35,929 bases of DNA, from assembly GCA_029933005.1 (NCBI GenBank), contig JAOZOY010000021.1, positions 1 through 35,929 on the forward strand, written 5' to 3'. The notes beneath the pieces are model-generated. The model worked only from the letters and a program-made list of their open reading frames with translations. It made no database searches and was not told where the DNA came from. The stretch is from Deltaproteobacteria bacterium (GTDB lineage Bacteria; Desulfobacterota; Desulfobulbia; Desulfobulbales; SURF-16). Both the position numbers and the translations under genes were made by a program. This document shows, in pieces, positions 9,070-19,815 of the stretch (its first letter is position 1; each line of letters starts with the position of its first letter).

Positions 9070-9146
9070 GAAAGTCTCTCGCAGAGGGACTGAGTTCACA
9101 GAGTTTTTTCTCTGCGACTCTGTGACCCTGTGAGAGACTAACTTTC
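9070..9146. repeat. Dispersed CTCTGTG inverted repeat, copy 1
   Basis: gaaagtctctcgcagagggactgagttcacagag ... ctctgcgactctgtgaccctgtgagagactaactttc; same family as 16792-16853. Confidence 0.75.
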
Positions 9147-9179
9147 ATTTTTTATTAATCTAAAATCCGCATTCCGAAA

Positions 9180-9926
9180 TCACAGATCAGAAATCGATCG
9201 AATGGTGGCAAAGGTGCTGAAGCCCTTCGAAAGATTTTCCACACTCACCTCGAACCATTGAATGTCGGGGTGGGCGGATAGTTTTTCCCCCAGAGCCTTG
9301 GCGATTTTTTCCACCGAGAGATCGTAATTCGATGGTTTTGGCATCTCCATGGACCATTTTAAGTTGTGGGAGGTGATTTTTTCCACCATTTGAATAAGAT
9401 CTTCAAGCCAGATGAAATTGCGAAAATGAAGACGAATATGGGCAAAACCCCAGTGCCCCAGTGACTCCGGCAGGCCTGTGGTGCTTTGCTCAGGAGTTGG
9501 CGGCGCAATAGGCACTCTGACTTCCAGTGTCAGGGCATCAATTTTTTCAAAAGAGCCATGCATTTTACAGATATACTCACAAATATCCGTTCTGTGCCCG
9601 GAATGAGTTTTCTTTTTGAGAAAATAGGGAAATTCGATCTCCATATGTGCTGATTCAGCTTGGAGCTTCGTCTTCATTTCCCGCAGAACAAGATGAAAAC
9701 TCTTGAGGTCAATGTGGCCGTGGAAACGATTGAGGATTTCTATGAACCGGCTCATGTGGGTACCCTTGAACTGATGGGGCAGGTTCACATACATGTTGAC
9801 TTTGGCCACAGTATTTTGAACTTTCCTGGCCTTGTCCAGCACTGTGACGGGATAGGAGATTTCCTTGACACCAACTTTCCTGATATTGATTCGCCGATGA
9901 TCGCTCTGGCTTTGAATATCTTTCAT
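9180..9926 (-). CDS. folE2: GTP cyclohydrolase FolE2 (type IB)
   Basis: MKDIQSQSDHRRINIRKVGVKEISYPVTVLDKA, VNLPHQFKGTHMSRFIEIL, VRVPIAPPTPEQSTTGLPESLGHWG; start chosen at residue 41 of the track ORF. Confidence 0.9.
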   Translation of the reverse strand: MKDIQSQSDHRRINIRKVGVKEISYPVTVLDKARKVQNTVAKVNMYVNLPHQFKGTHMSRFIEILNRFHGHIDLKSFHLVLREMKTKLQAESAHMEIEFPYFLKKKTHSGHRTDICEYICKMHGSFEKIDALTLEVRVPIAPPTPEQSTTGLPESLGHWGFAHIRLHFRNFIWLEDLIQMVEKITSHNLKWSMEMPKPSNYDLSVEKIAKALGEKLSAHPDIQWFEVSVENLSKGFSTFATIRSISDL

Positions 9927-10076
9927 CGTTTCGGATGTAATGCCATGGCGGGAATGTTGAGATACGATAAGTTCATCAGAACGTAAAATCTTTGGGAGAG
10001 CTCCGCACGATTTTGTTTTGACTCGAACCAGGACAGTTTTCAACACATTTAAGTCAGTGTCAAAAGAGAAGCCTAC

Positions 10077-10448
10077 TCAGGAAATATGACGGCGAACAGC
10101 GGCTTTCAGTTCACTCAGATCAGATGATTTGACAATGTAGTCATCTGAGGCCCATGAGCCGAGATCCTGTTTAAATTCCTGGTAGGCTGAACTGAGAATG
10201 ACGGGCATATTCGGGCACGTCTCTTTCATGCGTCGCAGAGCGTCAATGCCGTTCATGCCGGGCATATTGATATCAAGGATGACAAGATCAGGTGAGACGA
10301 TATTAAGTTTTTCCAGCGCTTCCTCGGCGGAAAGGGCGGAGTGAACCTCGTATCCCTCTTCTTCCAGTTCTTCTCTGTAAAGCAGATGAATGCTTTCTTC
10401 GTCATCAACCAGCAATATTTTTTTCATGTCCGACCTCTTTTGTGTCAA
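10077..10448 (-). CDS. Single-domain response regulator receiver protein
   Basis: ILLVDDEESIHLLYREELEEEGYEV, PDLVILDINMPGMNGIDALRRM, C-terminal K; start probably MKKILLVDDEE. Confidence 0.9.
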   Translation of the reverse strand: MTQKRSDMKKILLVDDEESIHLLYREELEEEGYEVHSALSAEEALEKLNIVSPDLVILDINMPGMNGIDALRRMKETCPNMPVILSSAYQEFKQDLGSWASDDYIVKSSDLSELKAAVRRHIS

Positions 10449-10489
10449 GTGTTGACGGGAATCGGTGAGTGTTCAGGTTTTTTATAAAA

Positions 10490-11488
10490 TCAGTAGTCAA
10501 GCTTTCGCAGATATTTTGCTGCTTCTTCCGGAGGAGTGGGATTGATATAAAAACCCGTACCCCATTCAAAACCGGCTATTTTGGTCAATTTGGGCATTAT
10601 TTCAAAATGCCAGTGATAATGCTCTAAAGGTTCTGACCGTAACGGAGAAGTATGTAGAACAAAGTTGTATGGTACGTTTGGAATGCAGTTGTCCAGCCGT
10701 AACATGCTTTCCGTAAAAATCGCGGTTAAAGCCTGGAATGATTTGGTATCCTGCTCAATATAGGATGCGGAATGGTATTTGGGCAGGATCCACATTTCAA
10801 AAGGTGATCTGGCAGCGTAAGGTGTAATACAGAGAAAATGATCATTCTGGCAGACCACCCGGATCTCCTGTTTGATTTCCTGGCGGATAATATCACAGAA
10901 AACACAGCGTTCCTTGTAGTGATAATAGGAAAGGCTGCCGGCGAGTTCCGAGACGATCATCCTTGGCAGAATCGGCATGGCCACAAGCTGTGAATGTGAA
11001 TGCTCAAGGGAGGCACCGGCGCCACGGCCGTAATTTTTAAACACCATGACATATTTGAAACGTTGATCACGGCTGAGATCCACCAGTCGGTCACGATACG
11101 AGAGGAACACGTTTATCATTCGTTCCGGCGGCAGCTGGACGAATGATTCATTATGGTTTGGCGTTTCAATGATCACTTCATGGGCGCCAATGCCGTTCAT
11201 CTTGTCATAAAGCCCATCCCCTTCCTTGTCAAGATCCCCTTCAATAACCAGGGCGGGGTATTTATTCGGTACAACACGGAGATCCCACCCCGGAGTGTTC
11301 GGAGGGTGAGAAGTGCGGCTGTAACGCAAAACTTCCGCAGGCGTTGTTTTTTCATTGCCGGGGCAGAGTGGACAGAAGCCCCCCTTGCTTTCGCTTTTTT
11401 TGATGATAAAATCCGTAGGGCGCTTGCCACGTTCCTTGGCAATGATGATCCAGCGGCCCAGAACCGGGTCTTTGCGTAATTCCGGCAT
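10490..11488 (-). CDS. galT: Galactose-1-phosphate uridylyltransferase
   Basis: MPELRKDPVLGRWIIIAKERGKRPTDF, FCPLCPGNE, ASLEHSHSQLVAMPILP, HYHWHFEIMPKLTKIAGFEWGTGFYINPTPPEEAA. Confidence 0.93.
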   Translation of the reverse strand: MPELRKDPVLGRWIIIAKERGKRPTDFIIKKSESKGGFCPLCPGNEKTTPAEVLRYSRTSHPPNTPGWDLRVVPNKYPALVIEGDLDKEGDGLYDKMNGIGAHEVIIETPNHNESFVQLPPERMINVFLSYRDRLVDLSRDQRFKYVMVFKNYGRGAGASLEHSHSQLVAMPILPRMIVSELAGSLSYYHYKERCVFCDIIRQEIKQEIRVVCQNDHFLCITPYAARSPFEMWILPKYHSASYIEQDTKSFQALTAIFTESMLRLDNCIPNVPYNFVLHTSPLRSEPLEHYHWHFEIMPKLTKIAGFEWGTGFYINPTPPEEAAKYLRKLDY

Positions 11489-11498
11489 TGTTTCTTTT

Positions 11499-11861
11499 TC
11501 AGCCCTCCTGGGCTTTTTCGAAATCTTCCTGTTTGGTCTTGCATTTAATGCAAAATGTTGTCACCGGCCTTGCCTCCAGCCGGGCAATGCTGATATTATC
11601 TCCGCAACCATCACAATCGCCATAGGTTTCGTCTTTAATTCGAGTCAGTGCGGAATTGACCTTAGAGAGCAGTCTTCTTTCCCGATCACGGATGCGTAGC
11701 TCGAAATTACGGTCTGATTCCGCTGAAGCTCTGTCAGTTGGATCCGGATAGTTGTCACTCTGTCCGGTCATTTCGGAAATGGTTTTGCCCGCCCCGGACA
11801 GCAGGTCCTCTTTCATCTCTTCAAGTTTTTTCTTAAAATGTTCCAGTTCGTCCTTGTTCAT
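11499..11861 (-). CDS. DksA/TraR family zinc-finger transcription factor
   Basis: Coiled-coil N-terminus; CDGCGDNISIARLEARPVTTFCIKCK zinc finger. Confidence 0.9.
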   Translation of the reverse strand: MNKDELEHFKKKLEEMKEDLLSGAGKTISEMTGQSDNYPDPTDRASAESDRNFELRIRDRERRLLSKVNSALTRIKDETYGDCDGCGDNISIARLEARPVTTFCIKCKTKQEDFEKAQEG

Positions 11862-11922
11862 GGACTTTGTCTCCTGAGGTTGAAGGCTTAAACCACTAGG
11901 TCAGTGTGGTTTGCTGGGATGA

Positions 11923-12435
11923 TCAGTTTTCGTTCTGTCTGATATATGTTCCGCTCTTGCCTCCTGTTTTGACAAGAAGCCTGATATTGTCGATTTTCAT
12001 TCCCTTGTCAACGGATTTGCACATATCGTATATGGTCAAGGCGGCGATGGAAACAGCGCAGAGAGCTTCCATTTCAACCCCGGTTTTCCCCGTAATGCCT
12101 GCCGTTGCCCGGATCTCAATACTATTATCCGCATCAAGAAAAGTAAAGTGAATCTCCGCCTTGCTGAGGGGAAGGGGGTGAGTTAACGGAATGAGGTCGT
12201 CCACTTTTTTAGCGGCCATGATGCCGGCCAGTCGAGCGACACCAAGAACGTCACCTTTGGCCATCCTCCCCTGTCTGATGAGATCAAAGGACTTGGCCGA
12301 CATGCTGATTGTTCCCGCTGCCGTGGCTTCACGAACCGTAGCTTCTTTCCGGCTCACATCAACCATGCGGGCATTTCCCGTTTCGTCAAAGTGAGAAAAT
12401 TTTTTGTCGGGTGTTTTTTTTGTTTCGTTTGGCAT
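11923..12435 (-). CDS. moaC: Cyclic pyranopterin monophosphate synthase
   Basis: MVDVSRKEATVREATAAG, KGDVLGVARLAGIMAAKKVDDLIPLTHPLPLSKAEIHF, GKTGVEMEALCAVSIAALTIYDMCKSVDKGM. Confidence 0.96.
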   Translation of the reverse strand: MPNETKKTPDKKFSHFDETGNARMVDVSRKEATVREATAAGTISMSAKSFDLIRQGRMAKGDVLGVARLAGIMAAKKVDDLIPLTHPLPLSKAEIHFTFLDADNSIEIRATAGITGKTGVEMEALCAVSIAALTIYDMCKSVDKGMKIDNIRLLVKTGGKSGTYIRQNEN

Positions 12436-12447
12436 GGTAGTCGGAGC

Positions 12448-13557
12448 TCATGAGGCAAAATTGAAGAGTTTTTTGAAAAAACCTTCATGCTCAGAGTCAT
12501 CTTTGTCGTTTTCGAGTTCAGAAAATTCTCTGAGCAGTTCTTTTTGTTTTTCGGTGAGTTTCGTGGGAGTTGTGACTTTTGCTTCAATGATCATGTCCCC
12601 GCAGCCACTGCCTCTCAGGCGTGGCACGCCTTGGCCACGCAGGGTAAATCGTTGACCGGTCTGGGTTCCAGGAGGAATGGTCAGTTTCTTTTTGCCGTGG
12701 ATGGTCGGGACTTCAAGTTCATGGCCAAGGCTTGCCTGGGGCATGGTGATTGGCAGTTCACAGAAGATGTATTCACCGTCCCTTTTGAAGAATTCGTGGG
12801 ATTCAACATGAATAACGACGTAAAGATCTCCTGAAGGACCGCCCCGGCGGCCCCCCTCGCCTTCGCCGCGCAGCCGCATCCTTGCGCCATTATCCACCCC
12901 TGCCGGTATTGTGAGGGAGACTTTCTTGGTTTTACGGATCAGGCCGGTGCCGTCACAGTCATTGCAGGGATCCGTGATAATTTGTCCCTGGCCGTGGCAA
13001 TCCGGACAAGGCGTGCTGATTCTGAAAAAACCCTGGGATCGCATAACCTGGCCCTTACCATGACAGGTGGGACAGGTTTGACTTTGATAACCTGGCCTGA
13101 TTCCCGTGCCTTCGCAGGTCCAACAAGTTTCTTTTTTTGTGATTTCGACTTCTTTTTTTACGCCGTGAACCGCTTCGAGAAAACTGATTTTTAGGTCATA
13201 GCGGAGGTCTGAGCCGGGTTGGGGTCCGTTTCTGTCATGCTGTGCGCCGCCGCTAAAACCGAATAGATCCTCAAAGACATCACCGAAGCTTGAGAAAATG
13301 TCATTAAAATTGCCGGGTCCGCTGTAGCCGCTGTTTTTCAGGCCTTCTTCTCCATAACGGTCATAAATTTTACGTTTTTCCACATCGCCGAGCACTTCAT
13401 AAGCCTCGGCTGCATCCTTAAATTTGTCTTCCGTTTCTTTATCACCCTGATTGCGATCAGGATGATATTTCATGGCAAGTTTCCGGTAGGATTTTTTGAT
13501 TTCCGCCGCTGATGACGAATTGGAAATGCCAAGGATCTGATAGTAATCTTTGCTCAT
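12448..13557 (-). CDS. dnaJ: Chaperone DnaJ
   Basis: [38 protein letters not shown] region, four CxxCxGxG zinc motifs. Confidence 0.97.
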   Translation of the reverse strand: MSKDYYQILGISNSSSAAEIKKSYRKLAMKYHPDRNQGDKETEDKFKDAAEAYEVLGDVEKRKIYDRYGEEGLKNSGYSGPGNFNDIFSSFGDVFEDLFGFSGGAQHDRNGPQPGSDLRYDLKISFLEAVHGVKKEVEITKKETCWTCEGTGIRPGYQSQTCPTCHGKGQVMRSQGFFRISTPCPDCHGQGQIITDPCNDCDGTGLIRKTKKVSLTIPAGVDNGARMRLRGEGEGGRRGGPSGDLYVVIHVESHEFFKRDGEYIFCELPITMPQASLGHELEVPTIHGKKKLTIPPGTQTGQRFTLRGQGVPRLRGSGCGDMIIEAKVTTPTKLTEKQKELLREFSELENDKDDSEHEGFFKKLFNFAS

Positions 13558-13571
13558 CGTATGATTGGAGA

Positions 13572-13874
13572 TCAGGCTGAATTTTCAGTGGTTGCGGGCT
13601 GGGTTTCCGGTTTGGTCAAAGCAGAAGCCTGCTCGGTTTCGGTTGTTTCCGGTTCGCTGTCCCGGCGGTGTCCCAGCTCTTTGATATTGTCAAATGTGAC
13701 CTCGCCGGCAGCAATTTCCCTGAGGGTCATGACAACCTCTTTGTTTTTTCCTTTAACAAGGAGCTCTTGTCCCTTCCTATGCTGTTTTACCCGAGCGACA
13801 GCAAGATGAATAAGGACGAAGCGATTTTCGTTACCGATCTGTTTAAGGCAGTCTTCAACTGTAATACGTGCCAT
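13572..13874 (-). CDS. rpoZ: DNA-directed RNA polymerase subunit omega
   Basis: [31 protein letters not shown]...[18 protein letters not shown]. Confidence 0.93.
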   Translation of the reverse strand: MARITVEDCLKQIGNENRFVLIHLAVARVKQHRKGQELLVKGKNKEVVMTLREIAAGEVTFDNIKELGHRRDSEPETTETEQASALTKPETQPATTENSA

Positions 13875-14086
13875 AATGTTGAATGAATCCTCCTTGATGA
13901 GAATTTGTTTTTGCCGGCGGTACTGATACGAAGAGTGCCGAAGTATTTAAAATGAAATAGTTACAATATAACAAACATGAACTTTACAATTATAATCGCT
14001 TTATTGTGTTTGACAACCTTTTTGTGTTGGGTGTGGATTGATCCGTCAAACGGGGATTTGTAGATCTGATTTGGAGCTATGTTTTT

Positions 14087-14102
14087 TGGCATGGGAAATG
14101 CA
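14087..14102 (+). promoter_or_regulatory. Candidate sigma-54 promoter upstream of the FlgO-type cluster
   Basis: TGGCATGGGAAATGCA: GG-N10-GC spacing preserved, two mismatches to TGGCACG-N4-TTGCA. Confidence 0.4.
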
Positions 14103-14376
14103 ATGTTGTTTTGTCGACAGGTCTGAATGGAAATGATCGTTTGCGTTTGCCGGTTGAGGTCTCTTGCCTTTACTGGTGGTCATTTGAGATGCGACAGCCC
14201 GTCAAGCTATCTGGATTTTTACGAAAAATAAGTGACGAATTGATGGGAAAAAAAAGCTACAGGGAAAATAATGCCGAACTTGTTTGTGGATTTTAAGTGT
14301 TGATCCGTTGACGCAGGTACGGTTTTTTGACAAAAAAGTGTTTGTTGACATGATTTTCCGAGCAGGAGGGGCGTCC

Positions 14377-15147
14377 ATGCGTTTTATTTGGGGAAAAATA
14401 ATTATTGTACTTATGTTTACGTGTTACGCCGGTTTTGTTTCGGCTGCCGGCTGGCCATGGACGGACACGGAGGCGGAAACTGTTCCTGTCAACATGTGTC
14501 GGCATGACCTGGATAAAGATTATGTCTACCGGCTGGATGAGGCTGTTCTGCCACCGGACGAATTAACATGGCCGGAAAATTTTTTGGCTTTTTTTCAGAA
14601 AAAAAAGGAGGCGCCTGTTGAGCCGTCGGATCAGGGCCTGGAATTGAAACTGCGCATCAGGGAGCTGGCTCATCAGCTTTTAGCCAATGCCAGGGAAGAG
14701 ATCATTGATGAGTTGACGGTCACGGTGAGCACTTTTGTTAATCTGAATCATCTTTACACAACCTCCGGGCTCGGCCGTTATTTTGGCGAACAGATGATGT
14801 ATGAGCTTCAGGTTGTCGGACTGGATGTTGTGGATGTCCGTCTGACGCCGGCCATGATGATCAGTGAGGGGTTCGGTGAATACGCAATGTCACGCGATAT
14901 GGCCGAGTTGAGTTATGTCCATCCAGGTGATGCCATGCTTGTGGGTACATACACGATTTCAAATAATGAAATTTTTATCAATGCCCGCCTGCTTCGCAAC
15001 CGAGACGGAATGGTGCTTTCGGGCGGTAGTACAGTTTTTGAGTTAAACGAAGTATCCGGCGGACTGCTTCAGGACGAGGGGAGACCGCATCGATCAGGTT
15101 CAAAGGTGCGGGTCAGGCCTTTTGCAGAAACAGCCCTGATTGAATAA
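14377..15147 (+). CDS. FlgO-family outer-membrane-type protein
   Basis: Signal peptide MRFIWGKIIIVLMFTCYAGFVSA; FlgO-like region IRELAHQLL..VTVSTFVNLNHLYTTSGLGRYFGEQMMYELQ..GLDVVDVR; AGGAGG RBS at 14363-14369. Confidence 0.7.
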   Translation: MRFIWGKIIIVLMFTCYAGFVSAAGWPWTDTEAETVPVNMCRHDLDKDYVYRLDEAVLPPDELTWPENFLAFFQKKKEAPVEPSDQGLELKLRIRELAHQLLANAREEIIDELTVTVSTFVNLNHLYTTSGLGRYFGEQMMYELQVVGLDVVDVRLTPAMMISEGFGEYAMSRDMAELSYVHPGDAMLVGTYTISNNEIFINARLLRNRDGMVLSGGSTVFELNEVSGGLLQDEGRPHRSGSKVRVRPFAETALIE

Positions 15148-15195
15148 GTCGAAAAATTGAGAGTGAAGATGAGATCAGTGAAGGAGTCCATAAAA

Positions 15196-15468
15196 ATGAA
15201 ATGGTTTTTTTTGCCGGCGGCTGTGGTTGTACTGTTGGCCGGATGTTCAATGTGGGAAAAAAAGCCGGTGGAGCAGCCGTTACAGAGAATAAACGGCTAT
15301 GCTTTTTCCTGTTATGGGCAGGGTGTTGAGTATTTACGGGAAGAACGATTTGAACTGGCTCGGGAACAGTTTTCATATGCTGCGGCTGCGGCTGTGAATA
15401 AAATGACTTACGATGATGCTGTAGATGGAATGAAAAGAGCCGAGCAGTTGTTGCGTGAACGGCGGTGA
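15196..15468 (+). CDS. Small lipoprotein with TPR-like helical segment
   Basis: MKWFFLPAAVVVLLAGCSMW lipobox LAGC; AFSCYGQGVEYLREERFELAREQFSYAAAAA; RBS aaggag. Confidence 0.7.
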   Translation: MKWFFLPAAVVVLLAGCSMWEKKPVEQPLQRINGYAFSCYGQGVEYLREERFELAREQFSYAAAAAVNKMTYDDAVDGMKRAEQLLRERR

Positions 15469-15563
15469 GTCTTAAGGCCCTTCAGGTTGATGATAGGGGG
15501 GTGACGTTTTTTCAGTTGGTTGAAAAAAATATTTTTGAATTTATGAATATGTCTGGAGTTGTC

Positions 15564-16145
15564 ATGCTGAAAAAGAGATTTTTATTGATCACGGCCTTTT
15601 TTGTCCTCATCTGTGTCGGCTGTGGTAAGGTTCAGCCAACCCCCACCGTTTCAGCTTCATCGTCTGATTTCTTTGGCTTTGGCGATGAGCTTGCCAACCG
15701 ACTCTTGGCCAGTCGGCAAAGCGGTTTCGGGCAGGGAGAAAAGTTGATTCTCACAACTTTGGTTGATCTTGATGATCTCTACCGGACATCCGCCTTTGGC
15801 CGCGCCATGACAGAGGCTTTGTCCACCTGTCTTTTTAACCGTGGTTTCAGGGTGGCGGAGATCAGGAAAACCTCTGAAGTTTATATCAAAAAGAGAAGCG
15901 GGGAACTGGCATTGAGCAGGGATGCCAATCTTGTGGCCGGAGATGAGGATGCCTATGGGATTGTCACCGGCACCTATGCATTGACCCCGAGTTCTGTGAT
16001 TGTTAATGTTCGGATGATTGAGGCAGCTTCAGGCGAGGTTGCGTATGCCGCCGGCCTGGAGATTGAACGGAATAAAAATATTAACAGCCTGCTTGCCAGG
16101 ACCGACGGCACAAGCCGGTATGAACTATCCGCTTATGAGCACTAG
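15564..16145 (+). CDS. FlgO-family lipoprotein (paralog of 14377-15147)
   Basis: Lipobox MLKKRFLLITAFFVLICVGC; GDELANRLL..LTTLVDLDDLYRTSAFGRAMTEALSTCLFNRGFRVAEIR aligns by eye with the first FlgO-type gene. Confidence 0.75.
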   Translation: MLKKRFLLITAFFVLICVGCGKVQPTPTVSASSSDFFGFGDELANRLLASRQSGFGQGEKLILTTLVDLDDLYRTSAFGRAMTEALSTCLFNRGFRVAEIRKTSEVYIKKRSGELALSRDANLVAGDEDAYGIVTGTYALTPSSVIVNVRMIEAASGEVAYAAGLEIERNKNINSLLARTDGTSRYELSAYEH

Positions 16146-16152
16146 GAGGGTG

Positions 16153-16782
16153 ATGATGAAACGCGGCCTGATTATTCTCATCATGGTATTTCTGCTCACC
16201 GGCTGTGGCGGAAAAAAGGATGTGGACCGGGTGGAAATTCGGACGAATTCCCCGGTTGTTTATATTTATCCTCTGGTGGAAGACGGTGGAATGAGGACGG
16301 TTACTGTTCTGCCCTTTCATGTACCGGCCAATGTGGATTCAAAACAGGGCAGCGGCACGGCGGCGTTGTTCAGAGATGTCCTGCTTGGGAAACAGGCCTT
16401 TAAAATGATCAAACTTATTGATCTTCCCTATGGCTCACGGGATGAAGCGGTGAGTCTTGGCAGACAGGCCGGAACGGATCTGGTCCTGGCCGGAAAAATT
16501 AATTATATGTTGGCGGGAACGAGGATGGGTGGGGCCAGGGTTGATGTTTCCGTCCGGTTGCTGGACGTCCGGAGCGGAGATACGGTCTGGTACATTGAGC
16601 AGACCCTGGATCAGCGCATGGATTATCCTGATACGAGTTTTCTGCACAGGCTGTCTTCCTGTTTTTCTGTTCCTCCCATCAGGTCATCCGAATCCGAGCC
16701 CGTTGTTCCCAACATGCTGGTTCACATTGCCGTGGACATGGCCGATATTATGGCTGGAGCGCAGACTGTTCAGAAAATGTAG
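16153..16782 (+). CDS. Lipoprotein, FlgO/TolB-N-like
   Basis: Lipobox MMKRGLIILIMVFLLTGC; VTVLPFHVPAN..., LGRQAGTDLVLAGKINYMLAGTRMGGARVDVSVRLLDVRSGDTVWYIEQ; RBS aggaggg. Confidence 0.65.
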   Translation: MMKRGLIILIMVFLLTGCGGKKDVDRVEIRTNSPVVYIYPLVEDGGMRTVTVLPFHVPANVDSKQGSGTAALFRDVLLGKQAFKMIKLIDLPYGSRDEAVSLGRQAGTDLVLAGKINYMLAGTRMGGARVDVSVRLLDVRSGDTVWYIEQTLDQRMDYPDTSFLHRLSSCFSVPPIRSSESEPVVPNMLVHIAVDMADIMAGAQTVQKM

Positions 16783-16791
16783 ATTTTTTAA

Positions 16792-16853
16792 TTTCTCACA
16801 GAGACACGGAATTCACAGAGAAAAAATGGATACCTCTGTGTCTCTGTGAGAGA
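16792..16853. repeat. Dispersed CTCTGTG inverted repeat, copy 2
   Basis: CTCACAGAGACAC (16795-16807) and perfect reverse complement GTGTCTCTGTGAG (16838-16850), between convergent genes. Confidence 0.85.
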
Positions 16854-16877
16854 TAAATTTCAAAGGTTGGCTTACTT

Positions 16878-18188
<1,311 letters not shown>

Positions 18189-18381
18189 TCATTCGTCTGA
18201 CTGCGTATGTTCATTGCTGGCCGCTTATGGCGGACAGTTTTTTTAAATGGATCAGAGTACAAGGTGATCATTGATCCCGGTTCTTTTTTACCGAAAATGA
18301 GAATAGTCAAAGGATTTGAAAAAGTCAATTGGTCAGGTTTTTATTTGGAATAAAGTGTTTTGAGAAGCCGTTTTCAGCTTT

Positions 18382-18410
18382 CTTGACACTGGATAGCAAA
18401 TACCGTATTC
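18382..18410 (+). promoter_or_regulatory. Sigma-70 type promoter upstream of tatBC
   Basis: TTGACA (18382-18387), N17, TATTCT (18405-18410). Confidence 0.5.
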
Positions 18411-18540
18411 TCAACAGATTGCAGACGAGGTCTAAGGGTAACTTTTCAATAACTGGTGGCAATTTTAAAAAATCCCTTTGATCCTCTGAACCTTTGCCCC
18501 TTTTTCTGCTGTCTTCAGCTCAACTGACTGGATCGTGTAA

Positions 18541-18864
18541 ATGCTCGGTATTGGACTTCCTGAACTCATCCTGATTTTGGCACTGGCCCTCATTGTTGTT
18601 GGCCCGGATAAATTACCGGAAATGGCCAAAACAATGGCTAAACATTTGTTGGAATTGAAAAAAACGGCAAATGCCCTCAAGGAAAATTTTCAGGAAGAAA
18701 TGGCTGATATTGAACGTCCGGGTGATTCCAGGCCTAAGCAAATTGAGGCTGAAAGTTCTGCAGATAATATTCACGATATTGCTTCTGATAGCCTGACCGA
18801 GCTTAAGGCCGATATGGATGAGGATGAGGATGAAAGTGGTCAGGAAAAACAAAAAAACAGCTGA
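18541..18864 (+). CDS. tatB: Sec-independent translocase TatB/TatA-like
   Basis: MLGIGLPELILILALALIVVGPDKLPEMAKTMAKHLLELKK; overlaps tatC (TGATG). Confidence 0.88.
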   Translation: MLGIGLPELILILALALIVVGPDKLPEMAKTMAKHLLELKKTANALKENFQEEMADIERPGDSRPKQIEAESSADNIHDIASDSLTELKADMDEDEDESGQEKQKNS

Positions 18865-19574
18865 TGAATTTTCTGGTTGATCATCTTGGCGATCATCTGC
18901 GGGAACTCCGTCGTCGGCTCGTGATTTCTTTTGCCGCGGTTGTAATCTGCAGCGGTGTTGCCTACATCTATTCCAGACCTATTTCCCATTTTCTCATGAA
19001 GCCGCTGTTTGCGGCCCATCCGGCTCTGACCAAGCTCGTCTATACGAATCTCACCGAGGCCTTTGTCAGTTATCTCAAGCTTTCACTTTTGACGGGGCTG
19101 ATTGCAAGTTTTCCGGTGCTGCTTTATCAGACTTGGATGTTTATGGCGCCTGGACTGCATCCGTGGGAAAAGAAGGTTGGCCGTAATGTGGTTTTCTGGG
19201 CCACTTTGCTTTTTGGCGGCGGGGTGTTTTTTGCCTATTTTGCTGTCATGCCTGAGCTGCTTGACTTTTTGATGGGTTTTACCAGGGATGGGCTTGAACC
19301 TCTGCCCAGGCTCGAATCCTACCTTACTTTTGTTGTCAGAACCTCCCTGGCCTTTGGCCTGGCCTTTGAGATTCCTTTTCTAATGGTGATGGCGACCAGA
19401 GTCGGCCTGGCGGCACGGGGATATTTCAGCAGTCAAAGAAAATATTTTTATCTGCTTATTGTTGTTCTTGCCTTTCTTCTTGCCGCCGGCGATCCGCTTT
19501 CCGCTGTTCTTCTCTCTTTCCCCCTGTTTGGTCTTTATGAGGCCGGTATTGCCATTATTCGCATTTTTAGTTGA
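18864..19574 (+). CDS. tatC: Sec-independent translocase TatC
   Basis: DHLGDHLRELRRRLVISF, multiple TM segments, ASFPVLLYQTWMFMAPGLHPWEKK, AFGLAFEIPFLMV. Confidence 0.95.
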   Translation: MNFLVDHLGDHLRELRRRLVISFAAVVICSGVAYIYSRPISHFLMKPLFAAHPALTKLVYTNLTEAFVSYLKLSLLTGLIASFPVLLYQTWMFMAPGLHPWEKKVGRNVVFWATLLFGGGVFFAYFAVMPELLDFLMGFTRDGLEPLPRLESYLTFVVRTSLAFGLAFEIPFLMVMATRVGLAARGYFSSQRKYFYLLIVVLAFLLAAGDPLSAVLLSFPLFGLYEAGIAIIRIFS

Positions 19575-19815
19575 GTTTTCCTGTAACTTATTCAGCAATA
19601 CAATCAGTGCAAAGATACCCTCTCAAGATGCAAAGCCATCAGCGTTAACATGAATTGTCCCCCAATAATTTATTTAACAGGGAAAACCTGCTCCTCAGGG
19701 CCAGGTCAGAGACGATAGGCCCTGTCGCTGTATAAAAGTGAAGTACCTTCATGTCAGGGAATTCAGACATTAAACTCTGGGTACAGGGCCGGGACAGGGA
19801 AAGCAACGCTACTTC

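Noticed and set aside
13950-13975. GAAATAGTTAC upstream of rpoZ as a MITE end
   Set aside because: No partner end and no duplicate of the flanking 8-mer; similarity limited to about 10 bp.
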